The translations under genes and the position numbers were made by a program. A stretch of 64,000 nucleotides of DNA from Cinclus cinclus (taxonomy: Eukaryota; Chordata; Aves; Passeriformes; Cinclidae), in contig NC_085071.1 of assembly GCF_963662255.1 (NCBI RefSeq), positions 3,560,701-3,624,700 of the forward strand. The letters are read 5' to 3'. How positions within the stretch are numbered: the stretch's first letter is position 1; each line of letters starts with the position of its first letter. Below are positions 26,101-36,876 of the stretch, piece by piece. The notes beneath the pieces were generated by a model. The model was given only the letters and a program-made list of their open reading frames with translations, did not search any database and was not told the DNA's origin.

Positions 26101-28938
26101 TGCTGGCTCTGGGGCTGAAGTGTGGCGGGTAAGGTGCAGTCTTTGTAGAGTTCCTTTACATTTCTGAGGTTTTCCTGTATCACGTTTCTTTTTGGGATAA
26201 TTGTGTGCTCTGTTGTACTAGAATTACCTTAGTGATGTTTGAAAGATAAAATGTTAAGAACCAAGCAGTGGGATCTGCTGCTCTGAACTGGTTCTGTATG
26301 GGAGTCCCTGGTACAGTAGACTTTGACTTGAGGAATGAAGACAAAGGAATCTCATGGTTTCCTAAAAGCTACATTTAGAATTCTGTTGCATGAATTCAGA
26401 TAGTTCTCAGGAAATGCAAAACTGAGGCTAGACTAATCACCTCCCTGCTTCACTGCAGGACTCTGGAGGAGCGTGCTCAGAGGCTTTTTAGCACTAAAGG
26501 CAAATCCCTGGAATCACTTGATCCTTCCTTGTTTGCTAAGAATCCAAAGACAAAAGGAAGCAAAAGGTGAGTTCTTCGAGGTCATTCTGAGGCTGGCAAT
26601 GTTCTCTCCTCTTGTGTGAGGAGTGTTCTATAGTCACTGCTCTTGTGTAGTTAGGACAGAGATTCCAGAGTACTAGAAGCTTTTCATGTTGCACCAAGTA
26701 GTGCTGAACCAAAGTGAAGGTATCAGAGCTGAACTTGTGTTTAATGAAAATATCTCATCTGTTTCAGAGACACAGAAAGAAATAAAGATCTTGCATTCCT
26801 GGAAGCTCAGATTTATGAATATGTGGAAGTTCTTGGGGTAAGGATCTTATTTTGTAGTTGAGCTTTTTAATTCACAGCTGTCAGATAGTGACTCAAATGT
26901 TGTCCTCATCTTTACACAGTGCTTTCATAGACAGCATCACATCAGTGTGTTGCACCACATCTGTTTGGTGCATAAGTCATACAGTACTGCAAACCTTTAC
27001 TTGGTCTGCCTTGCTACTTGCCTTCAGTTTTGAGGGATTGTTTTCAGGAGGATGGTTGCTGCTGTAGTAACATTGGAAGTGCTAATAGGTGATCCAAGGT
27101 TTCATTCTTTGGAAGTAGGAAATGTCAGGGTACTAAAAACTGAATTTTTTCAGCTGAGTAAGGTGGGAGTTCTCTGCTTCACACTGGTCTTCTGTTTCCT
27201 CCCTCTCTACACTGAAGAAATTTTTCACTACAAGAGTTTGGCCTGACTTTTTGCTGTCATGTTGTTTGGACAATCCTTCTTTTCTCTCCCTCCAGGAACA
27301 AAGACACCTCACCCACGAGAACGTGCAGCGTAAGCAGGCACGGACAGGGGAGGAGAGAGAGGAGGAGGAGGAAGAACAGATCAGTGAGAGTGAGAGTGAG
27401 GACGAAGAAAATGAAATCATTTATAACCCTAAAAATCTGCCTCTTGGTTGGGATGGGAAGGTAACTGAGACTGTCGGGCTTGGAGAAGTGAGAGAGGCGA
27501 CTCCACACCGCTTCTCTGTTTGAGTTTCTTTGGCATGAGACCTAAACCTGTGTCCTTGCTTGCAGCCCATCCCCTACTGGTTGTATAAACTCCATGGTCT
27601 GAACATCAACTACAACTGTGAGATCTGTGGTAACTACACCTACCGAGGGCCCAAGGCGTTCCAGAGGCACTTTGCAGTAAGTGACATTCCCTGCAGGAAC
27701 GGCACTGCTGCATTCCTTCAGTCACTGTGATGAGTCACTGCTGAGTCCTTGAACAGCACTTCTGCCATGTGGGTCTGAGTTTGTGCTGCAGGGCCATGCA
27801 ACAGGACCTAAAGATACTGTCAGGCATACAGAGATCTCTTTTGTTGATGCTGCCGTCCTGCCAGTTTGAACACCCATTGTGTGCTCAGGTCTGATGGCTG
27901 GTGTGGTGTTACTGTCTGCAGGACAAGAAAATAGTGTTTTTATAGAGGACTGGTAGATTAGTACTTTGATAATATGTTTTGCACCCTGTTTCAATGTTAA
28001 TGTTTTTTGTTCTCTCTTTCATTGTGGAGGATGTGGTGTTCTCTCTGACACTGACCTCATCTCTTTCCCCCAGGAGTGGAGACATGCCCATGGAATGCGG
28101 TGCCTGGGCATTCCCAACACAGCACACTTTGCCAATGTCACACAGATTGAGGATGCAGTCTCCTGTAAGTAGTGATGGCAGATCAGGGAACATGTTAAAG
28201 AACACCATCTTTTCTAAAGAAGTGGCTTTGGACCTTGGTCTCATGTCCCATCCTGAACAATCTGTTTAAATTCTTGTTTGCTGCAGTTCAGTGCCTTTCA
28301 GTAACCACACAGTGGAATGATAACTCTGTAATGGATGTTAGATAAATTCCTGAACTGCTGAAGTGATGGTGTTTTAAAAGGGAGGGGGAAAAGCTCATGT
28401 GTATATTTTACTGGATTAAAAACCAGTCTCTCGAGGGAAATGGCATAGATCCTGTTTGATTTTATGTTTGCAGTGTGGGCAAAGCTGAAACAGCAGAAGG
28501 CTTCAGAGAGGTGGCAGCCCGATACAGAGGTGAGCAGTGAGGCATTTGGTGTCTCCACTCCTGTGTCCATGGGAACCCCTTGTTCCTGGGTGTGAGCAGT
28601 GTCCTCACTTACACTGGTGCCTTTTCCTAAACTTCTGTTGCAAAGCCATTTTTCAACAGTGTGCAGGGCAGGAGTGAGAAGTAAAATCTGTAGTACAACC
28701 TGTAATGACTCTGGCCCTGGCTGAGCTCTTCTCCCAAGACCTGCTGGCAGATCCACTGCCTGCCTTCCTGCACAGAGGTTCTGGCAGGGTGCTCATGTTC
28801 AGTGGCTGCTCTTGGAGCTAACATTTGAGTGCTGTCTCTAAACTGTTGGTTCTGTTCCAGGAAGAATATGAGGATTCCAGTGGGAACGTGGTGAATAAAA
28901 AGACATACGAAGACCTGAAGCGCCAAGGGCTGCTGTAG
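22674..28938 (+). CDS. SF3A3: Splicing factor 3A subunit 3 (SF3a60)
   Basis: Subunit of the SF3A complex of U2 snRNP, needed to build the pre-spliceosome at the branch site in the nucleus. Seventeen exons join in frame: 22674-22769, 22844-22891, 23084-23136, 23565-23670, 24088-24160, 24518-24609, 24735-24817, 25180-25318, 25653-25721, 26061-26128, 26459-26566, 26768-26837, 27296-27460, 27566-27676, 28074-28164, 28474-28529 and 28861-28938. The product is 501 residues, the same length as human. It starts [18 protein letters not shown]. An acidic stretch ([20 protein letters not shown]) lies at about 354-373, and a matrin-type C2H2 finger at about 408-431 (C408, C411, H425, H431). It ends [12 protein letters not shown]. 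All splice sites are GT-AG. Confidence 0.98.
22956..23053 (+). repeat. 18-bp minisatellite in SF3A3 intron 2
   Basis: About 5.4 tandem copies of an 18-base unit (ggggcctgtcccggtaac), with one diverged copy (ggggcttatcccgataac). It lies between the exon 2 donor and the exon 3 acceptor of SF3A3. Confidence 0.9.
23281..23326 (+). repeat. (TTATG)n microsatellite, SF3A3 intron 3
   Basis: Nine pentamers: five TTATG, two TTGTG, then two TTATG. Simple sequence in intron 3. Confidence 0.93.
23467..23535 (+). repeat. (CCTTC)n polypyrimidine microsatellite before SF3A3 exon 4
   Basis: Sixty-nine uninterrupted pyrimidines, including thirteen exact CCTTC pentamers (23471-23535). The tract ends 29 bases before the exon 4 acceptor AG (23563-23564), so it may double as an oversized polypyrimidine tract. 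Confidence 0.95.
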
Positions 28939-29119
28939 CTGTCCCCAGCTGAAGGATCACACATCTGCAGGGAGAGTGGATCTGGCAGCAGCTCTGACTT
29001 CTTCATTGTCTGGATTTTGTATGTGCATGAATATAGATTTCAAGAATACTTTATAGAGTCACTTTCTAGTAAGCCACTTAGACTTGTGACATTGTTTTAT
29101 ATTAAAAAATACCTTGAAA

Positions 29120-29125
29120 AATAAA
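29120..29125 (+). terminator. SF3A3 polyadenylation signal
   Basis: AATAAA 181 bases after the SF3A3 stop codon, the first canonical hexamer downstream. Confidence 0.75.
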
Positions 29126-29815
29126 GTCATTGTAATTTAGGAAGTGCCAAGAGACTTGTCTTCTTAAGTATGCTGGAAGGATATTTGATTACAGTGTGTT
29201 TAAAATGCTTTTTGCACAGCTGTTGGAAACAATTCCTTCTCTCATTTCCATGCTGCTGGAAATGTTTATGGTGAGGGTTGACTCTCTGAAGCACATGGAC
29301 ACTCTGTGCTGATAGGTACTGGTCCTGTTTCTAGCTCTTGGTGTGAACTTGTGGTTTTCTTTACAAAGCAAGCTCACCCGACTTACAGACTGTTTTTACC
29401 TTGGGTCTTTCCCCCTGGGGAGCTTTGGCCTTGTTTTTTTGAGGGAATTATCAAATGAGCTTCAGGTTAGGCTCTGGGGTGGTTTCTGTGGCACTGCTGT
29501 TGGCTTGAACGACCTGGTGGGTTGTTCATGTGCAGATTCTTCTGCAGTGCAGGAGGATGGAGATGAGATCAGAGACTGTGTTTAGAAGTGCTGCTTGTAG
29601 CTTCAGGAGCATCCTTGGCCCCTGGTGTCATGCTCAGAGGTGTCTGTAGATACCCCATGGATTCATGATGCCTCAGGATTTGCTGGTTCTTTATGCAGAG
29701 GCCACTCCCATCACATGGGGCAGAGGTTGTGCCCCCCTGAGTGCAGTGGTGGCTTGTGTGACTTGTCTTGAGTTGCAATACAGGATGTAACCAAAAGTAT
29801 GTATTCTATCACATC

Positions 29816-30396
29816 TGTTAAAACCAGGTGGGGCAGTGTTCTTTATCTTTCCCACAACCCAGCCTTCCTCCAGGAGATATCTCCTGTTAATGGGCCATGA
29901 GTCCCACTGCAGGACTGATAAAATTGCATCATCCTATTGGGAGATGCTCCACCCAGGGGGAGGAGCCAAGCATGTCCTACCTAAATAAAATCTGACATTT
30001 GGAACATCAGAGATGTTCCACTAGATTCCAGAAGAAAACCAAACCCTTCTACATCATCACTGGACCTTCAAAAGAAAACTATACTCTTCTACAAGACCAC
30101 TGCTTCAACAGAACCACATCTGTCACTGCAGGACTGCAGCCACCATTTAATGGGACTGCTGCCAACACCCTGACTGACAGGGTGTGAGGTTGTATTCTGA
30201 CTCTCAGTGGTTGTTTTTTTTTTTGTATTACTCTATATTAATTTTCCTAAAAAAAATTGTTATTCCTATACCCATATTTTTACCTGAAAGCTCCTTTTAA
30301 TTTCAAAATTATAATAATTTAGAGGGAGGGAGTTTTACATTTTCCATTTGGCTCCTGCCTTCATTAGCAGACACACCTGTCTTTCAAACCAAGACA
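29816..30396 (+). mobile_element. Solo LTR of an avian endogenous retrovirus
   Basis: A 581-base element begins TGTTAAAACC and ends AAGACA, and is flanked by a 5-base direct repeat acatc (29811-29815 and 30397-30401). TG...CA ends with a short target duplication are the signature of an LTR. The absence of any internal gag/pol sequence marks it as solo, produced by recombination between two LTRs. A 5-base duplication is typical of ERVL-like elements. The body resembles an LTR family I associate with songbird genomes; the exact family name needs a repeat-library search. Inserted between SF3A3 and the Ly6/uPAR gene. Confidence 0.85.
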
Positions 30397-30401
30397 ACAT
30401 C

Positions 30402-31365
30402 CAGCCTCACAAGCCACTTTCATTTCTCCATTGCTGTACAGGGCTGTTGGTGTCTCTGCTGCTGTGGAGCCACATGTGACACTTCCCTGGGGCTGGGCTG
30501 GCAGGGGTGGGGCTGGGCTGCAGGGCAGGTGCAACAGCAGCTGCTCAGAGGTGCTCCAGTGCTGGCAGTGACTGCAGGTGCTTCAGGAACAGGCAGACAG
30601 GTGAGTCAGTGCTGTGGGCTCTTTCCCTGCCTGGGGGGAAGGTTGTTCTGGGATGAGATCATGTCAGGCACATGTTGGTTCCTTTTCTGCCCTGGGGCTG
30701 GGCTGGGCTGGCACTGGGCTCAGTAAGGATGTCCAGAGCTGCTCTGGGTGATGGCTGGGCTGGTTTGCAAGGTGAAGTGCCAGCTGGCTCTGTCTTTTCT
30801 GTCACTCTGAGGGAATGGCCTTGGAGGTCTCTGAATGAGCTTCAGCCCTCCAGGTTCTGGGGGAGCAGTGACTCAGCCTAAATCTTAAAACAGGAGGGGA
30901 GTATTACCATTCTCCTTGGAGAATTTGGCTTTGGAGCCTGTTTGGGAGTCGCATCTCCACCACTTCCTTAGCAAAACAGGTAAATATTTGGAATGCAAAT
31001 AGAGGATGGAGAGCCAGGTCACATCTTCACTTGTAGCAGCAGCAGCAAACTGCTGCACGGTGACACTTTTCACTGTGTCACCCTGACTCCTGCTCGTGGC
31101 AGCTGCCTGCAGGGCTGTGCTGCCTGAGCTCTGGGGAGGGTTGTTGCCACACCAACAGCACACACAGCTCCCCAGGGCTCCTGCTCCCCGTCAGCAGCCA
31201 CAGCAGCCTCGGTGGATTTGGGGAGTCTCTCAGGAGGGAGTGTCTGGTCCCAGGGCTGAGCACTGGATGTAGAGCACAGAGCTGTACTGGGGTGTCCACC
31301 CTGCACCTTGGGGGAGCAGCTCTGACTGTGCCTCCTTCTTCCAGCTCTGGTGCAGCTGTTGGTGG
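30402..31365. other. Intergenic sequence upstream of the Ly6/uPAR gene
   Basis: No coding exon is seen. It contains G-rich runs of ggggctgggctg type around 30.49-30.72 kb and no CpG island. The 5' UTR and promoter of the downstream gene presumably lie here but cannot be placed. Confidence 0.5.
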
Positions 31366-34300
31366 ATGAGGATGGCTGGACATCGATGGCTCATCCTTCC
31401 CATTCGAGGTAATGGGGACAGAGAGCAGTGTCTGTCTGTCCCCCATCCTAGGTCCCTCTCTGCTCCAGCTGTTGGGGGCTGTGCCAGAGGCCTCCCTGGG
31501 GTGAGGGGTGCCTTCTGGTCACCTGGGGCTTTGGGAAGGTGGAGGAGTATCCCTGCTTATCTGTTTCAAGGATGAGCTGCCTGTGCTGCTGGGGAGGCTC
31601 TCTGGGCTGTGGGTAAAGCAGATTGCAGGTGTGGTGCTTTCAGTCATTCCCACTCCATTCCAGGCTTGCTGCTCTGCATCTTGACTCTGCAACTCTGTCT
31701 TCAGGACTCTCTTGCCACAGCAGGTGAGTTCTGTATCCCAAGGGGAAATATTGGGGCTTGCAGGGCATGATGCAAAGGCAGTGTGGTGCACCAGGGATTT
31801 TGTGCCTGTCCTTTCCAGGCTGTGCTCTGTAGGACAGGACAGGTGAGGAACCTTTCCTCGTGGTTTAGCCCCCATAAAAGCCTGTTCTTCCCAGGCAATA
31901 TGTCTGGAAGTGGGAGGGAGAGGCCATTGTAATATCTGTCCACAGTGCTGCTGTGGTGGCTGATGGCTCTGACCCATTTCTTGGGCTGCCCAGTTGGTGG
32001 CTGCAAGTGGACCCAGTGGGGGACATCCTGTCACTGACTGCCACTTCACCTCCCAATCACAGTGTGACAGATGCTTCCCACAGGTCCCTCTGGACTGTGC
32101 CATGGCTCAGGAAGGGACACAGGGCTTACTGAGCATGTTTTTCCTTGGTGTTTCCTTCACCAAGTGGGAGCTTTTTGTTTTTCAGTGCACAACACAGCTG
32201 CCAATACCATGGTAATGGCCACCAAGAACACCTCAGCAGCCACCAAGAATGCTTTGGTAGGGGTGGTGACCACCAAGAAGGCCTCAGTGGTGGCTGTGAC
32301 CACCAAGAGCACTTCAGTGGACACCCAGAATGCTGCAGTGGTGGCAGTCACCAAGAATGCCATGGTGGTGGCTGCCACCAAGAATGCTGCAGTGGCGGCC
32401 ACTGCCAACACCTTGATGGCTACCAAGAAGGCCTCAGTGGTGGCTGTGACCACCAAGAACACTTCAGTGGCCACGCAGAATGCTGCAGTGGTGGCAGTCA
32501 CCAAGAATGCCATGGTGGTGGCTGCCACCAAGAATGCCACAGTGGCGGCCACTGCCAACACCTTGATGGCCACCAAGAATACCTCAGTGGTGGCCCTGGC
32601 CACCAAGAATGCATTGGCAACCACCAAGAACACCTCAGCAGCCACCGAGAATGTGTCGGTGGTGGCGATGACTACCAAGGAGGTCTCAGTGGCCATCATG
32701 AACACCTCAGTGGTGGTGGTCACTAACAGTGCCTCTCTGGCGGCCACCAACACCTCTATGGAGGGAGCAGAAGAGACAATGGTAAGGCAAGGAATGGAAA
32801 GAGGGGGGTATTGCTGGGCCATTGCAGCCCTATGGTCAGTGTTGCTTGCCCGGCTGGTCGGTCACAAGATCCAGGAGTGCCATGGGAGCATCTCCTGTGG
32901 TGGAAGGGGGCAAAGTGGGTGGCCAGGTGGGGGTGGCCCCTCCAGACAATGACGGTGTGGCTGGGGACAGCCCTGCAGCGATGTGTGAGGAGGCTTTGCT
33001 GCAAGGTGACACCCTGGTGTTTCACCAGCAAACCTGCCAGAGCTTTCAGTGCTCCGGAGAGAGGTGTTACCAGGATGAAGCCCATGCCAACAGAACAACC
33101 ACCTGCCTTAATGAGACCTACTGTGAGGTATGGAGATGCAAGGGGGCTGCAACAGGGAAAGCCTTCCCTTTATCTCAGAATCCACAGTGCCCTATTATGT
33201 CTCTGTCCCTCTCCCATCTCCCTTCCCTCTCTGACAATCTGTCAGTTATTTTTGCTCTTTTTATGACAGCACTTCTTCACACTCATTTTATCCTTTGACT
33301 CTGCCTGTTGCAGCTTTATCGTTTCTCCAGCACGAACTACACAGCCAGATGCATCAACAGGTGTGGTGCAGAGCCCTGCAGGACCAATGGCAGTGTGAGC
33401 AGGCAGCAGTGTGCCCTGGAGTGCTGTGCTGGCCCTCTCTGCCTGCAGCTCAATGCCAGTGCCTACGGTATCAGCCCAGCTTTGTTCTGCAGCAGAGGTG
33501 GGAGATGGGTGGGCAGAATTATGGCTGCATTGCTGCATCTCTTCTGCCCTGGGGCTCGCTCTGTCCTTGGAGCTGGGTGAGGGGCAGGGTGGCCCTGGCA
33601 GCTCTGACCACAGCATGAGCAGTGCTGGTGAATCTGGCCCTGTGAGGCTGTGGAGGGCCCCGTGTGGGCTGTGTGTCCAGCCTCACAGGGCTCCTCATGT
33701 GTCTGCAGGTGACCTTCCACCCACCACCACCACTGTGCCACTGACAACCACCACCACCACCCCTCAGCCTCCCCCCCAAAACGTAAGCACCAGAGGAGCA
33801 GAGGCTGCTGCATCCAAAGGTTATGGGGTCTGTGGCTGCTGGGATGGCTGAGTTCCCACCAGAGCAAGGGACAGGAGAAGGTCCCTCCTCCATTTGCTTT
33901 TTGGGGTAAAAAGCTGACTCTGGAAGGGCAACAAGTCCTGAATGAGTACTGGAAGTAAGGAGTCCATAAGGAGCCCTGTCCAGTGGGCCTTATCCCTGTC
34001 CATCAGGCCTGTTCCCCAGCCCAGTGCTTGCATCAGCTCAGGCAGTTTGACCTGACCATGGGCTGAGCCTTCCTGCAGCTGCATGGAGGGTGCAGGACCC
34101 ACTGAGCTCTGCAGCCCTTTCCTGAGCCTAGTGAAGGGGAAGGTGCTTATCTTTGCAGAACCCTCTTAAGAGGAAGGAAAAAGAGCTTGAAACTTGTTTG
34201 CTTTGCTGGTCTTTCAGTAGTTCCTTGCAGTTTCAGAATATTCCTTTATCTCTGAAGCTAAAATGCCTGAGAGCACAAATACCAGTAGAACAGAGGGGGG

Positions 34301-34846
34301 TAGAATGGAGCCCTTGGCAGTGAAGGGCTGTCTGAAATGCAGTTTTTGTCCTTTGAGTCTGACGGACAGATGGGGTCTCCCCATCCTTTCTCTCGTAGGG
34401 AAAAGTGTGTGCAGCATTTTCCTGTCACGGGGACCAGTGTTTCAAAGGCAGGAAGACCATCACTAGATGCATTTTGGGGCAGGACTTCTGTGAGGTATGG
34501 CATGGGGCTGCAGAGAATTGTGTTCCTGTAATGCTAATCCTAAAGGCTTGGCATGACTCCCAGGCTAATATCTTTCTCCTTCCAGATGAAGAAGATGGGC
34601 TTGAATTACATGGCAGGATGTAGCAAAGCCTGCAAGGCTGCCAAACCAGTCTGTGCTGGTGGGATGAAGGCTGCCTGTTACCAGGAGTGCTGCTCAGCCA
34701 CCCCAAAAGGCAGCTGCTTGAAACTGGATGGCAAAGTTCACATCAACAGTGCTGGGCAGGTGACACTGTCCCCACTCTTGAAGGTCATGGCATGTGGAGT
34801 GCTCCTCCTCCTGAATTACAGGGTCTCCACGTCTCTCTGGGGCTAG
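31366..34846 (+). CDS. Unnamed two-domain Ly6/uPAR surface protein with Val/Ala/Thr-rich repeat stalk
   Basis: Not a gene I can name. Eight exons join in frame: 31366-31408, 31664-31723, 32186-32781, 33029-33127, 33314-33467, 33709-33782, 34399-34494 and 34586-34846, giving 460 residues. Order: signal peptide (1-34, core GLLLCILTLQLCLQDSLATA); a low-complexity repeat (35-233); LU domain 1 (234-317, ending CALECCAGPLCLQLN); a Thr/Pro linker (318-342, run of TTTTTT); LU domain 2 (343-423, ending ECCSATPKGSCLKLD); and a hydrophobic tail (about 432-455) after a small-residue site NSAG, consistent with a GPI anchor. Each LU domain is encoded by two exons, as in uPAR-type genes. LU proteins are secreted or surface three-finger-fold ligands and receptors; the partner here is unknown. 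The 5' edge of exon 4 and the start codon (31366 or 31372) are the least certain points. Confidence 0.8.
32272..32571 (+). repeat. Two 150-bp coding repeats in the Ly6/uPAR gene
   Basis: Two near-identical 150-base units (32272-32421 and 32422-32571) each encode 50 residues beginning TKKASVVAVTTK and ending VAATANTLMA. A diverged third part follows to about 32760. Inside each unit, shorter repeats of about 8-11 residues (for example AVVAVTKNA, MVVAATKNA) are evident. Because the period is a multiple of three, other frames on both strands also stay open; splice phase identifies the Val/Ala/Thr frame as the real one. Confidence 0.9.
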
Positions 34847-36540
34847 GCAGCAGTCAGGCAGCTCCACAGCCTCTCCTGTAGGATCAGTAGGATCCTGTCA
34901 CTCTTTGACTTCAGCCAAGGTTGCTAGCAAACACCCTCTGTACTGTCCCTCCCATCAACAAGGTGTCCAGGGCCCTCTGCATCTGCTCGTGGGTAGCTGC
35001 ACACCCTTGGGCACACCTTTGCTTGCCCTGCACAGGACCTAGCTGTTGATCCTAAACTCCCCCTTAAGCTGCACTCTGAACCCTGTGCCATTGCAGGATG
35101 GGTAAATCCCGGCATTTCAGTAAATTTTAAATACTTGAAAACAAGATTTCCCTTGTGTATTCAGAGGAAAATCACTTAATCTGTGCAATTAGAAAGCTAC
35201 ATCAAGGGATTCTACCCTACTCCCCCTCCCCCCCCAAATCCTGTAGACCTGAGAGACCTGCAAACTTATTGTGGATCCTGGGAGTGGTGCAGTGTGTGAC
35301 TCTGCTCTGCTGGAACGGGGGACATCAGGAGCTGGAACAAGAGGGTTTTAGGCCTCCTTAAAACCCAGAAAATTCTGCATTGACTGAGGCACAGGGGCTG
35401 CTCTTATCAATGACCTGCTTGTGACAGTCTCCCTGCACCTCCTCTGACCGCTTAGGTTCAAACAGGTCTTTTTGAAATGCTTCTTGCCTGTGTATATAAA
35501 ATAATAAGTTATGTTTCATCTCCCAGTCTTAGGCAGGGAACCAGGATTAATCTAAAAGCATCTCATGTTTTAGATGATTCTGTTTCCCATCTGTGGTTCT
35601 CTACTGCTGAAGGCAAAGCCCAGAGGTGAGCACACAGAGCACAGGTGGAGCTGGCCAGGCAGAATTACCTGGAGTCATTGTCCTGCCACTCAAACACACA
35701 TGCACAGTGCTGTTTCCTGCCACCACTGTCCTCTGCTGCCACTGGTTTCTTAGAGAAAAGATTGCAAAATATTAAACTTTTTGTGTCAGCCCCCTTTGGT
35801 GCTGGTGTTTCGAGTGTGGTTGAACACAGCATGACCTGTGGGAGGGCAGGAGAGCTGGTCTGGGTGGGTTTGAGCCCTTGGAGCCTTGCATACTCTCCCA
35901 GCAAGAGGCTTGGTGGTGCTGGCCCCCATGGAGCACTGTCAGCCCTAACGGGGTGGATGTGGGGCTGCATGAAAAACACATCATTGTACCACAGCCAGCC
36001 CTTCCCACACTACAGTGCCTGTTCTGGTACAGGGAAACCACAGCTCAGCATTTGGGGGCGAGTTTGTGTCAGTGTCTTCATGTCAAGGGTTCTTCTATCT
36101 CAAAAACAAGGCCCACATCACACAATTACACAATTCCTGTAAGGTTTAGTGCACAGAGTAACGTTTTCAGACTGCTCCCTTGTCTTTGGTGAGCAGAGAG
36201 GGACGGGGGAAGTAGCGCAGAGCTGTGACTGACCGAGACCACTCGGGTTTCCTGCCTTTCGACCTACATCTCCTATATCTGTGGAAGGAGCTGATTTAGC
36301 CCAAACTCCGTCTTTACAGTGCAAAAGGTTCTGGTGATACTTTACAGCACTTACTGTCACACTCCACATGAACTGATTTGAAGAATAACCCGGCTCCTGC
36401 GCTGGGTCGTCTTGAAATCCAACCAAAAAATAATTCAAGGCGCTACTGAAAATAGGAGCATCTCGCGATTTTCCACGGAAATTATCCTTTCCAATATCTG
36501 CCGACCGGAGAGGTTCCCCCTCAGTCTCCCTTTCCTTCCG
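34847..36540. other. Intergenic region between the Ly6/uPAR gene and INPP5B
   Basis: No coding exon is recognised. The 3' UTR of the Ly6/uPAR gene must run into this stretch, but I see no canonical AATAAA close to its stop codon; candidate A-rich hexamers (ataaaa near 35.50 kb, attaaa near 35.77 kb) are weak. There is a short C-run near 35.22 kb. Confidence 0.5.
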
Positions 36541-36582
36541 GGAGGGCCCAGCCGGAGGCGCAGGAGCTGCCGCCGGGCAGGG

Positions 36583-36640
36583 CCGTGCCGTGCCGTGCCA
36601 TTCCGTGCCGTGCCGTGCCATTCCGTTCCGTGCCGTTCCT
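36583..36640 (+). repeat. Pentameric GTGCC/ATTCC repeat in the INPP5B promoter
   Basis: Imperfect tandem pentamers (gtgcc, attcc, gttcc) about 240 bases upstream of the INPP5B start codon. Confidence 0.85.
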
Positions 36641-36876
36641 CTCCCATCCTTCGCCCGGCCGCCGTCCCTGCCGAGCCAGACCGCTCCCACCGGGGAGCCC
36701 CGGTATTTCCGGAGCGGAGCGGCAGCGGGGGCGGCCCCGGTGGGCCGGTCAGCCCTGATCACATCACACCACATCACATCAGCCGCGCTGATCGCGTCGC
36801 CGCAGCCGCCCGGAGCGCGCAGCCGCCGCCGGGTGCCGGCCCCGGGGAGCGCCGTCCGTGCCCTGCCGGGGCGGAG

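Noticed and set aside
32145..32822. His/Gly/Cys-rich plus-strand frame and a 221-residue minus-strand frame in the Ly6/uPAR repeat exon
   Set aside because: Shadow frames of a coding repeat. Only the Val/Ala/Thr frame fits the phases of the flanking exons and the LU domains.
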